From positions 124,794 to 188,793 of the forward strand of contig JAJQRF010000007.1 of assembly GCA_021228405.1 (NCBI GenBank): DNA of 64,000 bases, read 5' to 3'. Origin of the DNA: Pyrinomonadaceae bacterium. GTDB taxonomy: Bacteria; Acidobacteriota; Blastocatellia; Pyrinomonadales; Pyrinomonadaceae. A program made the translations under genes and the position numbers. Shown in pieces: positions 1 through 7,749 of this stretch (positions are counted from its first letter, which is position 1; every line of letters begins with the position of its first letter). Below the pieces are notes generated by a model. It did not search any database and had not been told where the DNA came from. It worked only from the letters and a program-made list of their open reading frames with translations.

Positions 1-1135
1 TCATCGCTTCGTTTTCGGACATTTTCCGTATCTTTTCCAGATTCAGGCGAAGCGATGTCAATTTCTGTCCGAGTTCGTCGTGCAGATCGCGGGCGATTCG
101 CCGCCGTTCGTCTTCCAACGCGCCGACGAGTTTCTGGAGCATTTCCTTATCGCGAATGGCTTTTTCGGCTTCCAACCGTTCGGTCAGATCGCGGGCGATC
201 TTAACAAATCCCTGCAATTTTCCGTTTGCGTCCCGCAAAAGCGTCACCACGCCGGAAACATAAAAACGGACTCCATCCTTGCGAATGTGAAAGCGTTCGT
301 CGGGCGCGCGCCCTTTCCGCAGTGCGGTTTTCAATTCCTTTGCGGGAACGCCTTTGGCGCGGTCTTCGGCAGTAAAAATAATTTCGCTCGGCTTTCCGAT
401 TATTTCCGCTTCCGTCCAGCCGAAAATCTTTTCCGCGCCCGCATTCCACGAATTGATGATGCCGTCGGGAGTGAGGGTAAAGATCGCGTAATCCTTTGCG
501 CTTTCGATCAAAAAACGAAAGCGTTCTTCGGATTCAAGCAGAACATCTTCCGATTTACGCCGCTCGGCAGCATCGCGGACAATTTCCAGGACCAGGCGTT
601 CGCCGTCAAGGTCCGCGCCGCTTGCATTTACTTCGACGTAAAGGTTGCCGCCGCGTTCCCTGACCCGCTTCAATCTCATCGAACCGTTTGCCCCCGTGCC
701 CGACAAAATGACTGCAACCGCACGGGCGGCGGACGGCTCTGCCAGCGTCCGAAACAATCTATCGACCGGAGCGCGGAGGTCTTCGGTTTCCGAGTTCGCG
801 GTAAGCTCGATCACGCCGTCGTTCATCGTCAGATGTCTGTTCGGCGGAATGAAATATATGTGATCCGGTTTCACCCTGACCCGTTTTTTTACCTGCGTCA
901 CGGGAATTGGCGCAACCGCCTGCAAAACTTCCGCCGGAGAACTTTCGTAACCAGGCGAAAGATGAAGGATAACGACAAATGCCAATCCCGAATCCGGCGA
1001 AACATTCCTGAAAAACTCCTTGAGAAACTGCACGTCTTCGACAGACGCACCGATGCCGACGATCAAAAAGTCTTCGCGTGAAGCAGATTGAGATTTTTTC
1101 TTCGGTTTATTTTTTCCGCCTTCGTTTTTTTTCAT
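1..1135 (-). CDS. CheB-PAS-histidine kinase fusion (partial, C-terminus beyond left edge)
   Basis: Hybrid signalling protein read from the ATG at 1135; a stop lies in frame a little upstream and no good ribosome site is visible. Residues 20-163 resemble a CheB methylesterase domain: Ser31 in GIGAS, His58 in VILHLS, and Asn150 in GTGANG where CheB enzymes normally have the catalytic Asp. The last part of CheB is missing and the chain passes directly into the tail of a PAS domain (165-200), then a complete PAS domain (about 205-325) and a HisKA_3 phosphoacceptor with RDLHDELGQ, the NarL-type kinase signature. The ATPase domain lies outside the window. The family methylates or senses in chemotaxis-like two-component signalling; here the CheB part is probably not catalytic (inference). 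Domain order confident, function not. Confidence 0.85.
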   Translation of the reverse strand, partial: MKKNEGGKNKPKKKSQSASREDFLIVGIGASVEDVQFLKEFFRNVSPDSGLAFVVILHLSPGYESSPAEVLQAVAPIPVTQVKKRVRVKPDHIYFIPPNRHLTMNDGVIELTANSETEDLRAPVDRLFRTLAEPSAARAVAVILSGTGANGSMRLKRVRERGGNLYVEVNASGADLDGERLVLEIVRDAAERRKSEDVLLESEERFRFLIESAKDYAIFTLTPDGIINSWNAGAEKIFGWTEAEIIGKPSEIIFTAEDRAKGVPAKELKTALRKGRAPDERFHIRKDGVRFYVSGVVTLLRDANGKLQGFVKIARDLTERLEAEKAIRDKEMLQKLVGALEDERRRIARDLHDELGQKLTSLRLNLEKIRKMSENEAM

Positions 1136-1241
1136 AACGGCGTTGTGTTTCGATTTTTTAAGTTTGCCAAATTACGCCGTAAAAAGAAACCGAAAAATGA
1201 TGCGCCGAAAGCAATCGGGCGGGATGCAGATTTTAATAAAA

Positions 1242-1607
1242 TTAAAAGAGAAAATGTCCGAGAATCAGGTCGAGCCGTTCGAGGTCGAGCGGGGCGATAT
1301 AAAATGAACCGCCGCCGACCTCGAACGCCCGTTTACGAAAAACACGGTTAGTTTCGGCACATAAAAAAATGATCGTCATTTTTTCGAGCGACTCGATGTT
1401 GCTGATTACCTGAGCGACTTCGTAACCGTCAATTTTAAGCAGTTCGGTATCGAGCAAAATCAGATCGGGACGTTTCTGCAAAGTCAGTTCAATCGCTTCT
1501 TCACCGTTTTCAGCTTCCAGAACGCGGAAGTCGTATAATTCTGAAAGTTCCCTCAGATCGTCACGGATTTGATCGTCTTTTTGAGCGATCAGCAGGGGAA
1601 AAATCTT
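1242..1607 (-). pseudogene. Response-regulator receiver domain without a recognisable start codon
   Basis: The frame encodes a CheY-like receiver of about 120 residues: an acidic pair in QKDDQ, the phosphoacceptor Asp in LILLDTEL, and the usual beta-alpha alternation. The conserved Thr/Ser is Cys (FLCAE) and the conserved Lys before Pro is Ala (YIAPLD), so the switch residues are degenerate. The frame is open from a stop near 1703, but no ATG, GTG or TTG occurs before the domain; the first TTG, at 1481, would remove the first 40 residues. It is either a decayed gene or one using a rare start such as ATT or CTG. It lies head-to-head with the cyanophycinase gene and behind the CheB-kinase, as a partner regulator would. 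Confidence 0.6.
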
Positions 1608-1697
1608 ACCCGAAACCGGGGAATTTCCCGATTTCCCGCGCCGGTGTTTGTTGCGACAATTGAAGATTGATTTTTTTGCGGAAAAGGGGATAAATTT

Positions 1698-2567
1698 GTG
1701 GAATTACTCGATGCACGCGGAAGGCTGATGGCAATCGGCGGCGGTGAGGATAAGGAAAACGATTGCCTGATCCTCAAGGAATTTGTGCGGCTTGCGGGCG
1801 GCGCGAAAGCAAATATCGCCGTCATCACGACCGCGACGGATTTGCCCGCCGAAGTAGGAAACGAATATCACGAGGTTTTCAAAAAACTGGGCGCAAAAGA
1901 AACTTTTGCCGTTCAGGTCGCGACCCGGAGCGACGCGATGCAGTTACAATGCTGTAAATTGATCGAAAAAGCTTCGGGGATTTTTTTTACGGGCGGCGAT
2001 CAGCTTCACATCACCAGTCTAATGGGTGGCACGGAACTGCAAAAAGCGATCTTGAAGTCTTATGAAAACGGAGTGATCGTGGCGGGCACAAGTGCTGGAG
2101 CGGCAGTGATGGGAAATTCGATGATAATCTCGGGCGAATCGGATGAAAATCCGCGGATGGGCGGAGTGGAAATCGCGGCGGGAACGGACTTTATCGTCGG
2201 ATGTATCATCGATACGCATTTTTCACAGCGCGGGCGGCACGGCAGATTACTGGCGGCGGTCGCGCATCATCCGCAGGATGTCGGTTTCGGAATTGACGAA
2301 AACACGGCAATGGTTGTCGATAAACATAAATTTAAAGTGATCGGCGAAGGTTCGGTTACGGTGATCGACGGCTCTATGATGTCCTATAGCGATATTCCTT
2401 ATGTCACGCGCGGTCAGAGCATTGCGCTCGCGGACGTAAAAATTCACGTCATTCCGAACGATTACGAATTTCATCTGACAAAGCGTCAGATGATCGTTCC
2501 CAAACGTCCCAAACAAAAGGCGAAAGCGGCGAATGAAAGCGGTAAAAAAAACAAAAGTAAAGGTTAA
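1698..2567 (+). CDS. cphB: Cyanophycinase (peptidase family S51)
   Basis: Exopeptidase that releases beta-Asp-Arg dipeptides from the storage polymer cyanophycin. The GTG start at 1698 is preceded by a good AAAAGGGGA ribosome site. The protein has 289 residues with MAIGGGEDK near the N-terminus, FFTGGDQ at about 96-102 and the nucleophile Ser132 in GTSAGA. His174 (DTHFSQRG) and Glu201 (FGIDENTA) complete the likely catalytic triad, at the same numbers as I recall for the Synechocystis enzyme. The C-terminal 35 residues are Lys-rich and outside the core fold. No cyanophycin synthetase is in the window, so the enzyme may act on imported polymer or the synthetase is elsewhere. There is no signal peptide, so it is probably cytoplasmic. 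Confidence 0.93.
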   Translation: MELLDARGRLMAIGGGEDKENDCLILKEFVRLAGGAKANIAVITTATDLPAEVGNEYHEVFKKLGAKETFAVQVATRSDAMQLQCCKLIEKASGIFFTGGDQLHITSLMGGTELQKAILKSYENGVIVAGTSAGAAVMGNSMIISGESDENPRMGGVEIAAGTDFIVGCIIDTHFSQRGRHGRLLAAVAHHPQDVGFGIDENTAMVVDKHKFKVIGEGSVTVIDGSMMSYSDIPYVTRGQSIALADVKIHVIPNDYEFHLTKRQMIVPKRPKQKAKAANESGKKNKSKG

Positions 2568-2667
2568 TTTTCCATTTGTCGCAAAGCAGATAGAAAAATA
2601 ATTTCCTGGAAGCATATTTTCAAAATAGTTATAAAACTGGTTTTTGAGGAAATAATTATATGCTTGC

Positions 2668-3001
2668 AATGAATTTTCGCTGACCGCGCCGGGTTCGCAT
2701 CGACGAAAAACCCGAACCGAAAATACAGCATCCGTAAGACGCAATCGTGCGCGTTTTGCGTTCGTGCATTTGCGGTTCGGACTTACATTTACACAACGGT
2801 TCGGTTCCCGATACGCGGGTCGGAACGACCTTCGGACACGAAGTTTGCGGCGAAGTCGTCGAAATCGGCGCGGAAGCGGCGGGCAGATTTATGCAGACAT
2901 TTTTAGGCAAATATCATTTTATGGGCGGCACGGCAGTCGGCGGCGTTGCAGTTGCCTTGTTGCGCCGAAAAAATGTCGATCTTTATGAAGAGGCGAATTA
3001 A
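2668..3001 (+). pseudogene. Remnant of zinc-dependent alcohol dehydrogenase
   Basis: Reading from ATG 2668 gives MNFR-stop-PRR followed by VRIDEKPEPKIQHP, a TAA at 2735, then DAIVRVLRSCICGSDLHLH and GHEVCGEVVEIGAEA. These match the N-terminal zinc-binding part of medium-chain alcohol dehydrogenases (CGSD catalytic-zinc Cys, GHE motif). Two in-frame stops (near 2680 and at 2735) disable it. After about residue 65 of the family the similarity ends abruptly and a different 40-residue tail (KYHFMGGTAV..., ending at 3001) follows, so most of the enzyme is deleted. An alternative short gene from GTG 2747 cannot be excluded but would lack any catalytic domain. Confidence 0.75.
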
Positions 3002-3185
3002 TTTTCCTCGCCTTTTAACCTGATTTCGCAAAAACTCTGTTTCAAAAACTTTTCTTTGAAAGAGAGTTTTCCATTTTTCATCAGACGCAAGCGCGGAGAT
3101 TTGCAGAACTTTTGCTCGAATGAATGATCGATCATCATTTTCGGCATCTATTTTTTAACTCCGACGATCAACGGCGATCTGTAAA

Positions 3186-6100
3186 TTATTTCCGGATAGC
3201 TGTAAAAGCGTCCGCCAAACGGTCGCGCCACGCCGTCCAGTTATGCCCGGCTTCTTTTTCGTTGTAAGTTACATCAAAGTTTTTATTTTTCAAGATTCCG
3301 ACGGCTTTGCGCGAATCTTCGACACCTTTGAGCGTTCCGTCGTCGATATAGAACTTAAACTTCGTTTTTCCGTCGAGCTTTGCAAGTTCCTTGATAACTC
3401 TTTCATCATCGACCCAAAACGAAGCCGACTGTGCGCCGATACTGCCGAAAACATCAGGATATTTCAACGCCGTGTGAATGCTCGTAATACCGCCGAGGCT
3501 TGCACCGATGATCGCGCGCCCATCACGCGATTTGACGGTTTTATAGTTGGCATCGATCATTGGAACGACTTCTTCGGCAATAAACTTCGCGTAATCGTCA
3601 TTTGCCCAATATTCCTTCATACGGTCTTTCGGGTCGAGAAAAACCATTATGAAAGGTTTGATTTTATTTGCTTTGACAAGATTTTCCATCTGAACGGAGG
3701 CTTTTGCCCTTTGCAGATAATCACTTCCGTCCTGCAAATATAAAACGGGAAAAGATTCTTTCGATTTTTCATAGCCGTAAGGCAAATAAACCTTGATTTT
3801 CTTCGTTCCGTAATCTTTTGTTTGAATTTCTAATTCCTTAATTTCAATATCGATTACATAAGGTTCCGGGTCGCCTTCGATCTTAAATGATTCTTGTTCA
3901 TCCCAAGTTGTCGGTTTATAATCCGGCATTTCAAAAAACGAATTTTCCCCGCCGACACCGTTATCGATCTTATTCGGATTCAGCGGATCGTTTATCCATT
4001 TGCCGTCAACAATGAGTTTATATTCGACCCTTGCAGTATTCGGAAACTTTAATGTAATCGGATGAACATTCGGCAAACCGTTTATGTTGCTAAATTTTAT
4101 TCCGCAGGGTTTCCAATCGGTAAAATCACCGACAATTTCAATGTCTTTTTCCATTCCGAAATAAGCAAACCGCATTGCGCTTTCTTTTTCTCCTTTGCTG
4201 CCGAAAACAGTCGGGTATTTTTCGCTTTTCTGCGGAATTGTCTGCAAAATTTTGCTGTCGTCGAAAACGTATGTTTGTGCTTTTTCACAACCCGCAATTT
4301 TGAGTGAACGCGTTGCCGAAGTCTGTAAAGGCAGATTAGAAAAAGACGGATTCGGTTGACTTACTAAACCCGCATTTTCATTCTTTTTCCCTAAAACATA
4401 TCTTTCATAAACGACATCGGGCGTGTCGAGATTTTTGCCAGCCTGTAAATTGACGGCAAGGCGGATGAATTGCGCCATCGACCACGCGAGCGGAGTTGCC
4501 GAGCCGGTTCCTTCGCCGAATTTGAGTTCGGGAACGAATTGACGGTCAATATTTTTCGGCGGTTGCGGTTTATCCCAAACCTGTTCGGCGATCATCAAAC
4601 CTTCGTTTGCAAAGCCGAGCATTGAATCCAATCTCGCTTGCGGATTTAGGACTTTGGACTTCGGACTTTGCACTTTGGACTTGAGCGCAAGTTCATATTG
4701 TCCGCGTTCGCCCGAAAGCAACGCCCAGAGTCTTCCTTTGCCCGTGTATTTTCCGTCCCAATTCCAACGTCTGCCGTCGTCCATTTCGCCGTAGCCGTCG
4801 TTGTTGTAGCGGTAAAACGAATCGCCGTGCGGAGTTTTGACGCGGATCACGTCGTCAACGACCTTGAGCGATTTGACGATCAAAGGATCGTCGGGCGATT
4901 TGATGCCTAATCTGACCAATTCCAAAAATCCCGCGTCAACGATTTCGTTTTCATAAAAACTTCCCGCGTTGTTGTTTAGTTCGATCTTTTCGCCCGCGTC
5001 GGGTTTGCCGTTGGCGGTCAGACGCACGTAATAATTGCCGTCGCCGTATTTTCCGTTCGTCGTCGCCGTCCATTTTTCGACGTTCGCCTGCCAGTCGTCC
5101 GCCGTTTTCAGCCAAAGATTCGCGCTTTCCGTGTCGCCGTTTTTCTTCGCGACTTCCGCCGCACAAACCAGACCCGCGATTTCCGCCGCGATTGTCGAAG
5201 GCGAATAACCGCCTTTTTCCTCCCAGCGTTCCTGCGGTGTAACGGGACCGTTTTTGACGATAAAATCGGCGGCTTTTTTGACGTGATTTTCGTAAGTTTC
5301 CTTGTCGAAACGCTTCAACTGATACGCCATAATCAGCGGATAACCGACTTCATCCATTTGCAGTCCGCCCCAGCCGTTGCGCCCGTCGAGCCACGAATTT
5401 TGCGGAAAACTTCCGTCCGGCTTCTGCTGAATCTTGAACAAAAAATCGAGTGCACGTTCCGCCGCCGCCGTGTCGCCGAGCGCGAGATAAGCCGTAAAAA
5501 CCTGATAAAGATCGCGCGACCAAACCAGATGATAACCGCCGCCGACATCTTCGTTAGCCGTCAAACCGCCGCCCCACGGAATCGTCAAACTCGCCACATT
5601 TGCACCGCGCACGGTTTTGTCTTCGTAAGCCTTTAAAACCATCGCCGCCATATTAAACTGCGCCTGATATTTCGGCTCGACCTTGCGGACGGTTTTCACA
5701 TAATCCGACCAGCCTTTTTCATATTCGGCAAGACATTTCGCAAAACCTTTTTCGTTCGATTTTGCCGCGACGGTCGAAGCTTTCAAAATATCTTCGCCGA
5801 ACGAAATGATCGTCGTAAATTGCTGCGGCTTCATAATGCGCGCCATCTGCACGACGTTTCCGTTCGTCGCTTCGGCATAAGTTTCCGTGATCTTGCCGAA
5901 CTTTCTCAACTGTTCCAAACCGTCGTTTTTGCCGAGATAATTGTTCGTATATTCTTCGATGTCCGACGAAAAAAAGACCGCCGAAGCATATTTGCCTTCT
6001 TCCGCACCCATTCCGCCGCTGACGGTCGCCGAACCTGCTTTTTTAATTGTTTTTACGCCGTCTTTGGTGATCGTTCCTTTTTCATACTCGTAATTGCCGA

Positions 6101-6698
6101 CAAGCTGAAGCAAAGGAGAATAAGCGCGGTCGTGCATTCCCGTGTTGGCGAGCGAAGGATCGTAATAAACATACAGATTCAGATTTTTATTTTTCGCTTC
6201 AAACTTTACATCGATCAAAACCGAAGCGCGTTCGGTGTCGGTCGTGTAGGTTTTCGTGATCTTCCACGCGCCGTTTTTGGCGGTGTTTATCTGCTGAAAA
6301 CTGAGCGAATCCGAATGCAAAGGTTTGATCCGATGAACCGCGTCGTCGCGTTCGGTTTCGACCTTTTTCGTCTTCGGATCGACCACGACAAACTGCAAGA
6401 CGTGAACGTTCGCGATCGTCACATCGGGATAATAAACTTCGGTCAAAACGCCCTGCGCCAACGTAAACCAAATCTTACTTTCCAAACTCGCGCTCGTTCC
6501 GATCGCCTGTTTTCCGGCGGTTGCCCATTGCGCATCGTTTCCCGGCGCACCGGGCGCAAGCGTTTGCGCTGTCGTTGAAAAACAAAGAAAAATTAGCCAC
6601 AGACAAACACAGATCGACACAGATATTTTTTGGAATATCCTTTTACCTTTAAATCTTTTGACTGCTCTTTCCTTCACAAAATCGAAATCTTTTTTCAT
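3186..6698 (-). CDS. Secreted GH15 glucoamylase-CBM48-esterase fusion
   Basis: A 1170-residue exported enzyme. Signal peptide about 1-45 ending TTAQ; glucodextranase-type N domain about 50-330; GH15 (alpha/alpha)6 domain about 340-750 with WSRDLYQVF, QMDEVGYP (Glu450, likely acid) and AEQVWD (Glu705, likely base); a CBM48-like beta-sandwich at about 838-925 (VGDFTDW); and an enterochelin-esterase-like alpha/beta hydrolase at about 950-1170 with Ser1067 in GASLGG and His1152 in GHNW. GH15 enzymes release glucose or isomaltose-type units from chain ends. The appended esterase may remove acyl groups from the glucan or from a linked substrate (inference). Residues 673-687 are an insertion encoded by a dispersed repeat. 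It is the last gene of the starch locus, after the small secreted protein upstream. Confidence 0.92.
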   Translation of the reverse strand: MKKDFDFVKERAVKRFKGKRIFQKISVSICVCLWLIFLCFSTTAQTLAPGAPGNDAQWATAGKQAIGTSASLESKIWFTLAQGVLTEVYYPDVTIANVHVLQFVVVDPKTKKVETERDDAVHRIKPLHSDSLSFQQINTAKNGAWKITKTYTTDTERASVLIDVKFEAKNKNLNLYVYYDPSLANTGMHDRAYSPLLQLVGNYEYEKGTITKDGVKTIKKAGSATVSGGMGAEEGKYASAVFFSSDIEEYTNNYLGKNDGLEQLRKFGKITETYAEATNGNVVQMARIMKPQQFTTIISFGEDILKASTVAAKSNEKGFAKCLAEYEKGWSDYVKTVRKVEPKYQAQFNMAAMVLKAYEDKTVRGANVASLTIPWGGGLTANEDVGGGYHLVWSRDLYQVFTAYLALGDTAAAERALDFLFKIQQKPDGSFPQNSWLDGRNGWGGLQMDEVGYPLIMAYQLKRFDKETYENHVKKAADFIVKNGPVTPQERWEEKGGYSPSTIAAEIAGLVCAAEVAKKNGDTESANLWLKTADDWQANVEKWTATTNGKYGDGNYYVRLTANGKPDAGEKIELNNNAGSFYENEIVDAGFLELVRLGIKSPDDPLIVKSLKVVDDVIRVKTPHGDSFYRYNNDGYGEMDDGRRWNWDGKYTGKGRLWALLSGERGQYELALKSKVQSPKSKVLNPQARLDSMLGFANEGLMIAEQVWDKPQPPKNIDRQFVPELKFGEGTGSATPLAWSMAQFIRLAVNLQAGKNLDTPDVVYERYVLGKKNENAGLVSQPNPSFSNLPLQTSATRSLKIAGCEKAQTYVFDDSKILQTIPQKSEKYPTVFGSKGEKESAMRFAYFGMEKDIEIVGDFTDWKPCGIKFSNINGLPNVHPITLKFPNTARVEYKLIVDGKWINDPLNPNKIDNGVGGENSFFEMPDYKPTTWDEQESFKIEGDPEPYVIDIEIKELEIQTKDYGTKKIKVYLPYGYEKSKESFPVLYLQDGSDYLQRAKASVQMENLVKANKIKPFIMVFLDPKDRMKEYWANDDYAKFIAEEVVPMIDANYKTVKSRDGRAIIGASLGGITSIHTALKYPDVFGSIGAQSASFWVDDERVIKELAKLDGKTKFKFYIDDGTLKGVEDSRKAVGILKNKNFDVTYNEKEAGHNWTAWRDRLADAFTAIRK
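4645..4686 (-). repeat. Low-complexity repeat inside the GH15 gene
   Basis: The plus strand reads as repeated GGACTTTGGACTTCGGACTTTGC-type steps about 9 nt apart; on the coding strand it gives SKVQSPKSKV. GH15 relatives pass directly from the GERGQYEL element to the following helix, so this is an in-frame insertion in a surface loop of the catalytic domain. The same AGTC/GGACT word style recurs in the hairpin at 30432-30468. Confidence 0.7.
6593..6628 (-). repeat. CACAGA dispersed repeat, copy 1 (within a signal peptide)
   Basis: The plus strand has ATTAGCCACAGACAAACACA followed by GATCGACACAGATA. On the coding strand it is the hydrophobic core of the GH15-esterase signal peptide (ISVSICVCLWLIFL). 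A near copy at 7253-7290 does the same for the next gene upstream, and a third, inverted copy is intergenic at 6713-6740. Confidence 0.75.
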
Positions 6699-6712
6699 AT
6701 CTTTCTTATCAG

Positions 6713-6740
6713 TATTTATCCGTGTTCATCTGTGGATAAA
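6713..6740 (+). repeat. CACAGA dispersed repeat, copy 2 (intergenic, inverted)
   Basis: AGTATTTATCCGTGTTCATC then TGTGGATAAA: the reverse-complement orientation of the copies at 6593 and 7253. It fills most of the short gap between the two secreted-protein genes and could pair with either flanking copy in the transcript. Confidence 0.7.
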
Positions 6741-7304
6741 TCATTTCTGCACGGTAAATTTTCCGTTTTTCCAGATCAGATCGTAAAGCTTCGCACCGCG
6801 TTCGGTGATGTCGGTGTCAACCGTTTTTCTCCTGTAAACTTCGACGGTCGTGCCGATGCGGGGCAGTTCATAGAGATTGTTTTTGGAAAACTGCGGAATC
6901 ACTTTTGCCGAAATGTCGAACCACTTTCCGCCCTTGTATTCGAGAAAATAATTTTCGCTTCCCATCTCGAATTCGGTCTTTAACGCAACGATATAACTCG
7001 CGTCGGGACGTTTGAAAAGTGCCATCGTCAGACAGCTTTGCGCGCCGTCGCAACCCGATTTCCAAAAGCCGTTCGCGGTGTCTTCGGTTTCCAGAAACGT
7101 GTCGATATATTCGCGCCGCGCCTTATCGCAATTTTTATCTTTGGCAGGTTCACAGCCTTCGAGCGTGAAATATTTCGCAGGCAGAAGATTGAAAAAATCG
7201 CGCACCGTTTTCGGATGTTTCGTCTGCGCGTTGATCGAAAGACAAAGCAGAATTAACCACAGATTTACACAGATAAACGCAGATACTTTTTTGATATTTT
7301 TCAT
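6741..7304 (-). CDS. Secreted protein of unknown function
   Basis: A 187-residue exported protein: signal peptide of about 27 residues (ICVNLWLILLCLSINAQ) followed by a soluble domain. Features seen are Cys pairs in LEGCEP...KNCD and SGCDGAQSC, which could form disulphides, and a mixed alpha/beta pattern with many aromatic residues. I do not recognise the family. It lies between the GH13 gene and the GH15-esterase on the same strand, with 42 nt to the GH15 start, so it probably shares their transcript. Its signal-peptide core is encoded by a dispersed repeat shared with the GH15 gene. Confidence 0.8.
   Translation of the reverse strand: MKNIKKVSAFICVNLWLILLCLSINAQTKHPKTVRDFFNLLPAKYFTLEGCEPAKDKNCDKARREYIDTFLETEDTANGFWKSGCDGAQSCLTMALFKRPDASYIVALKTEFEMGSENYFLEYKGGKWFDISAKVIPQFSKNNLYELPRIGTTVEVYRRKTVDTDITERGAKLYDLIWKNGKFTVQK
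7253..7290 (-). repeat. CACAGA dispersed repeat, copy 3 (within a signal peptide)
   Basis: The plus strand reads AATTAACCACAGATTTACAC then AGATAAACGCAGATAC, very like copy 1. On the coding strand it supplies VSAFICVNLWLILL, the membrane-inserting core of the small secreted protein. Confidence 0.75.
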
Positions 7305-7388
7305 AGTTTTTTCTCAAAAAATCCGAAACTTTTTGCGAATCAAAACTGCTGAATTCCTTGATTTATCCTTTCAGATTCTTCAAAAATA

Positions 7389-7745
7389 CTGTCAATTGCT
7401 CAATTTATGCTGTCAGTCGGTCAATTTAGACTGTCAGCCGCTTAATTTACTGTGTCAGTCACTAAATTTATGATGTCAGCCGCTTAATTTATTATGTCTG
7501 ACAGTCAATTTAACGTGTCAGCCGCTCTGCGGAACGTGTCAGCAGGTCTGCGGAACGTGTCAGCAGGTCTGCGAGATGTGTCAGACGCTTTGCGGAGCGT
7601 GTCAGCGACCTTGCGGAACGTGTCAGTGACTCTGCGGACACTGTCAGTGACCTTGCGGAGCGTGTCACTCGGTTTGCGGAACGTGTCAGACGGTCTGTGA
7701 AACGTGTCAGCATATTTGCGGAGCGTGTCAGAAAACTTCCGCAAG
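7389..7745. repeat. 17-unit 21-bp tandem repeat array
   Basis: Seventeen consecutive units of exactly 21 bp. Units 1-6 follow NTGTCAGNNNNTNAATTTAN; units 7-17 follow GTGTCAGNNNNTNTGCGGAA plus C. Bases 8-11 vary freely while both flanks are conserved. One or two weaker units may precede (from about 7347). The array ends 4 nt from the stop codon of the GH13 gene. Several frames through it are open because a 21-bp unit keeps a heptapeptide in phase (for example VSAGLRN on plus), but the AT-rich half has stops and no ribosome site is seen, so I treat it as DNA-level repeat. The spacing equals two helical turns. Confidence 0.9.
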
Positions 7746-7749
7746 TTTT

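Noticed and set aside
80-1081. Long plus-strand open frame opposite the CheB-kinase gene
   Set aside because: It is the reverse complement of well-conserved CheB, PAS and HisKA_3 motifs and has no domain of its own.
1589-1828. Minus-strand 79-residue frame over the cyanophycinase start
   Set aside because: It lies antisense to the conserved N-terminus of the cyanophycinase and shows no domain.
7494-7744. Heptad-repeat proteins translated from the 21-bp array on either strand
   Set aside because: Open frames are expected because 21 is a multiple of three; half of the array has stops, starts are weak, and conservation is in bases rather than amino acids. Kept as repeat only.
7389-7745. CRISPR array
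   Set aside because: Units are 21 bp without true spacers; only four bases vary. No cas gene is nearby.
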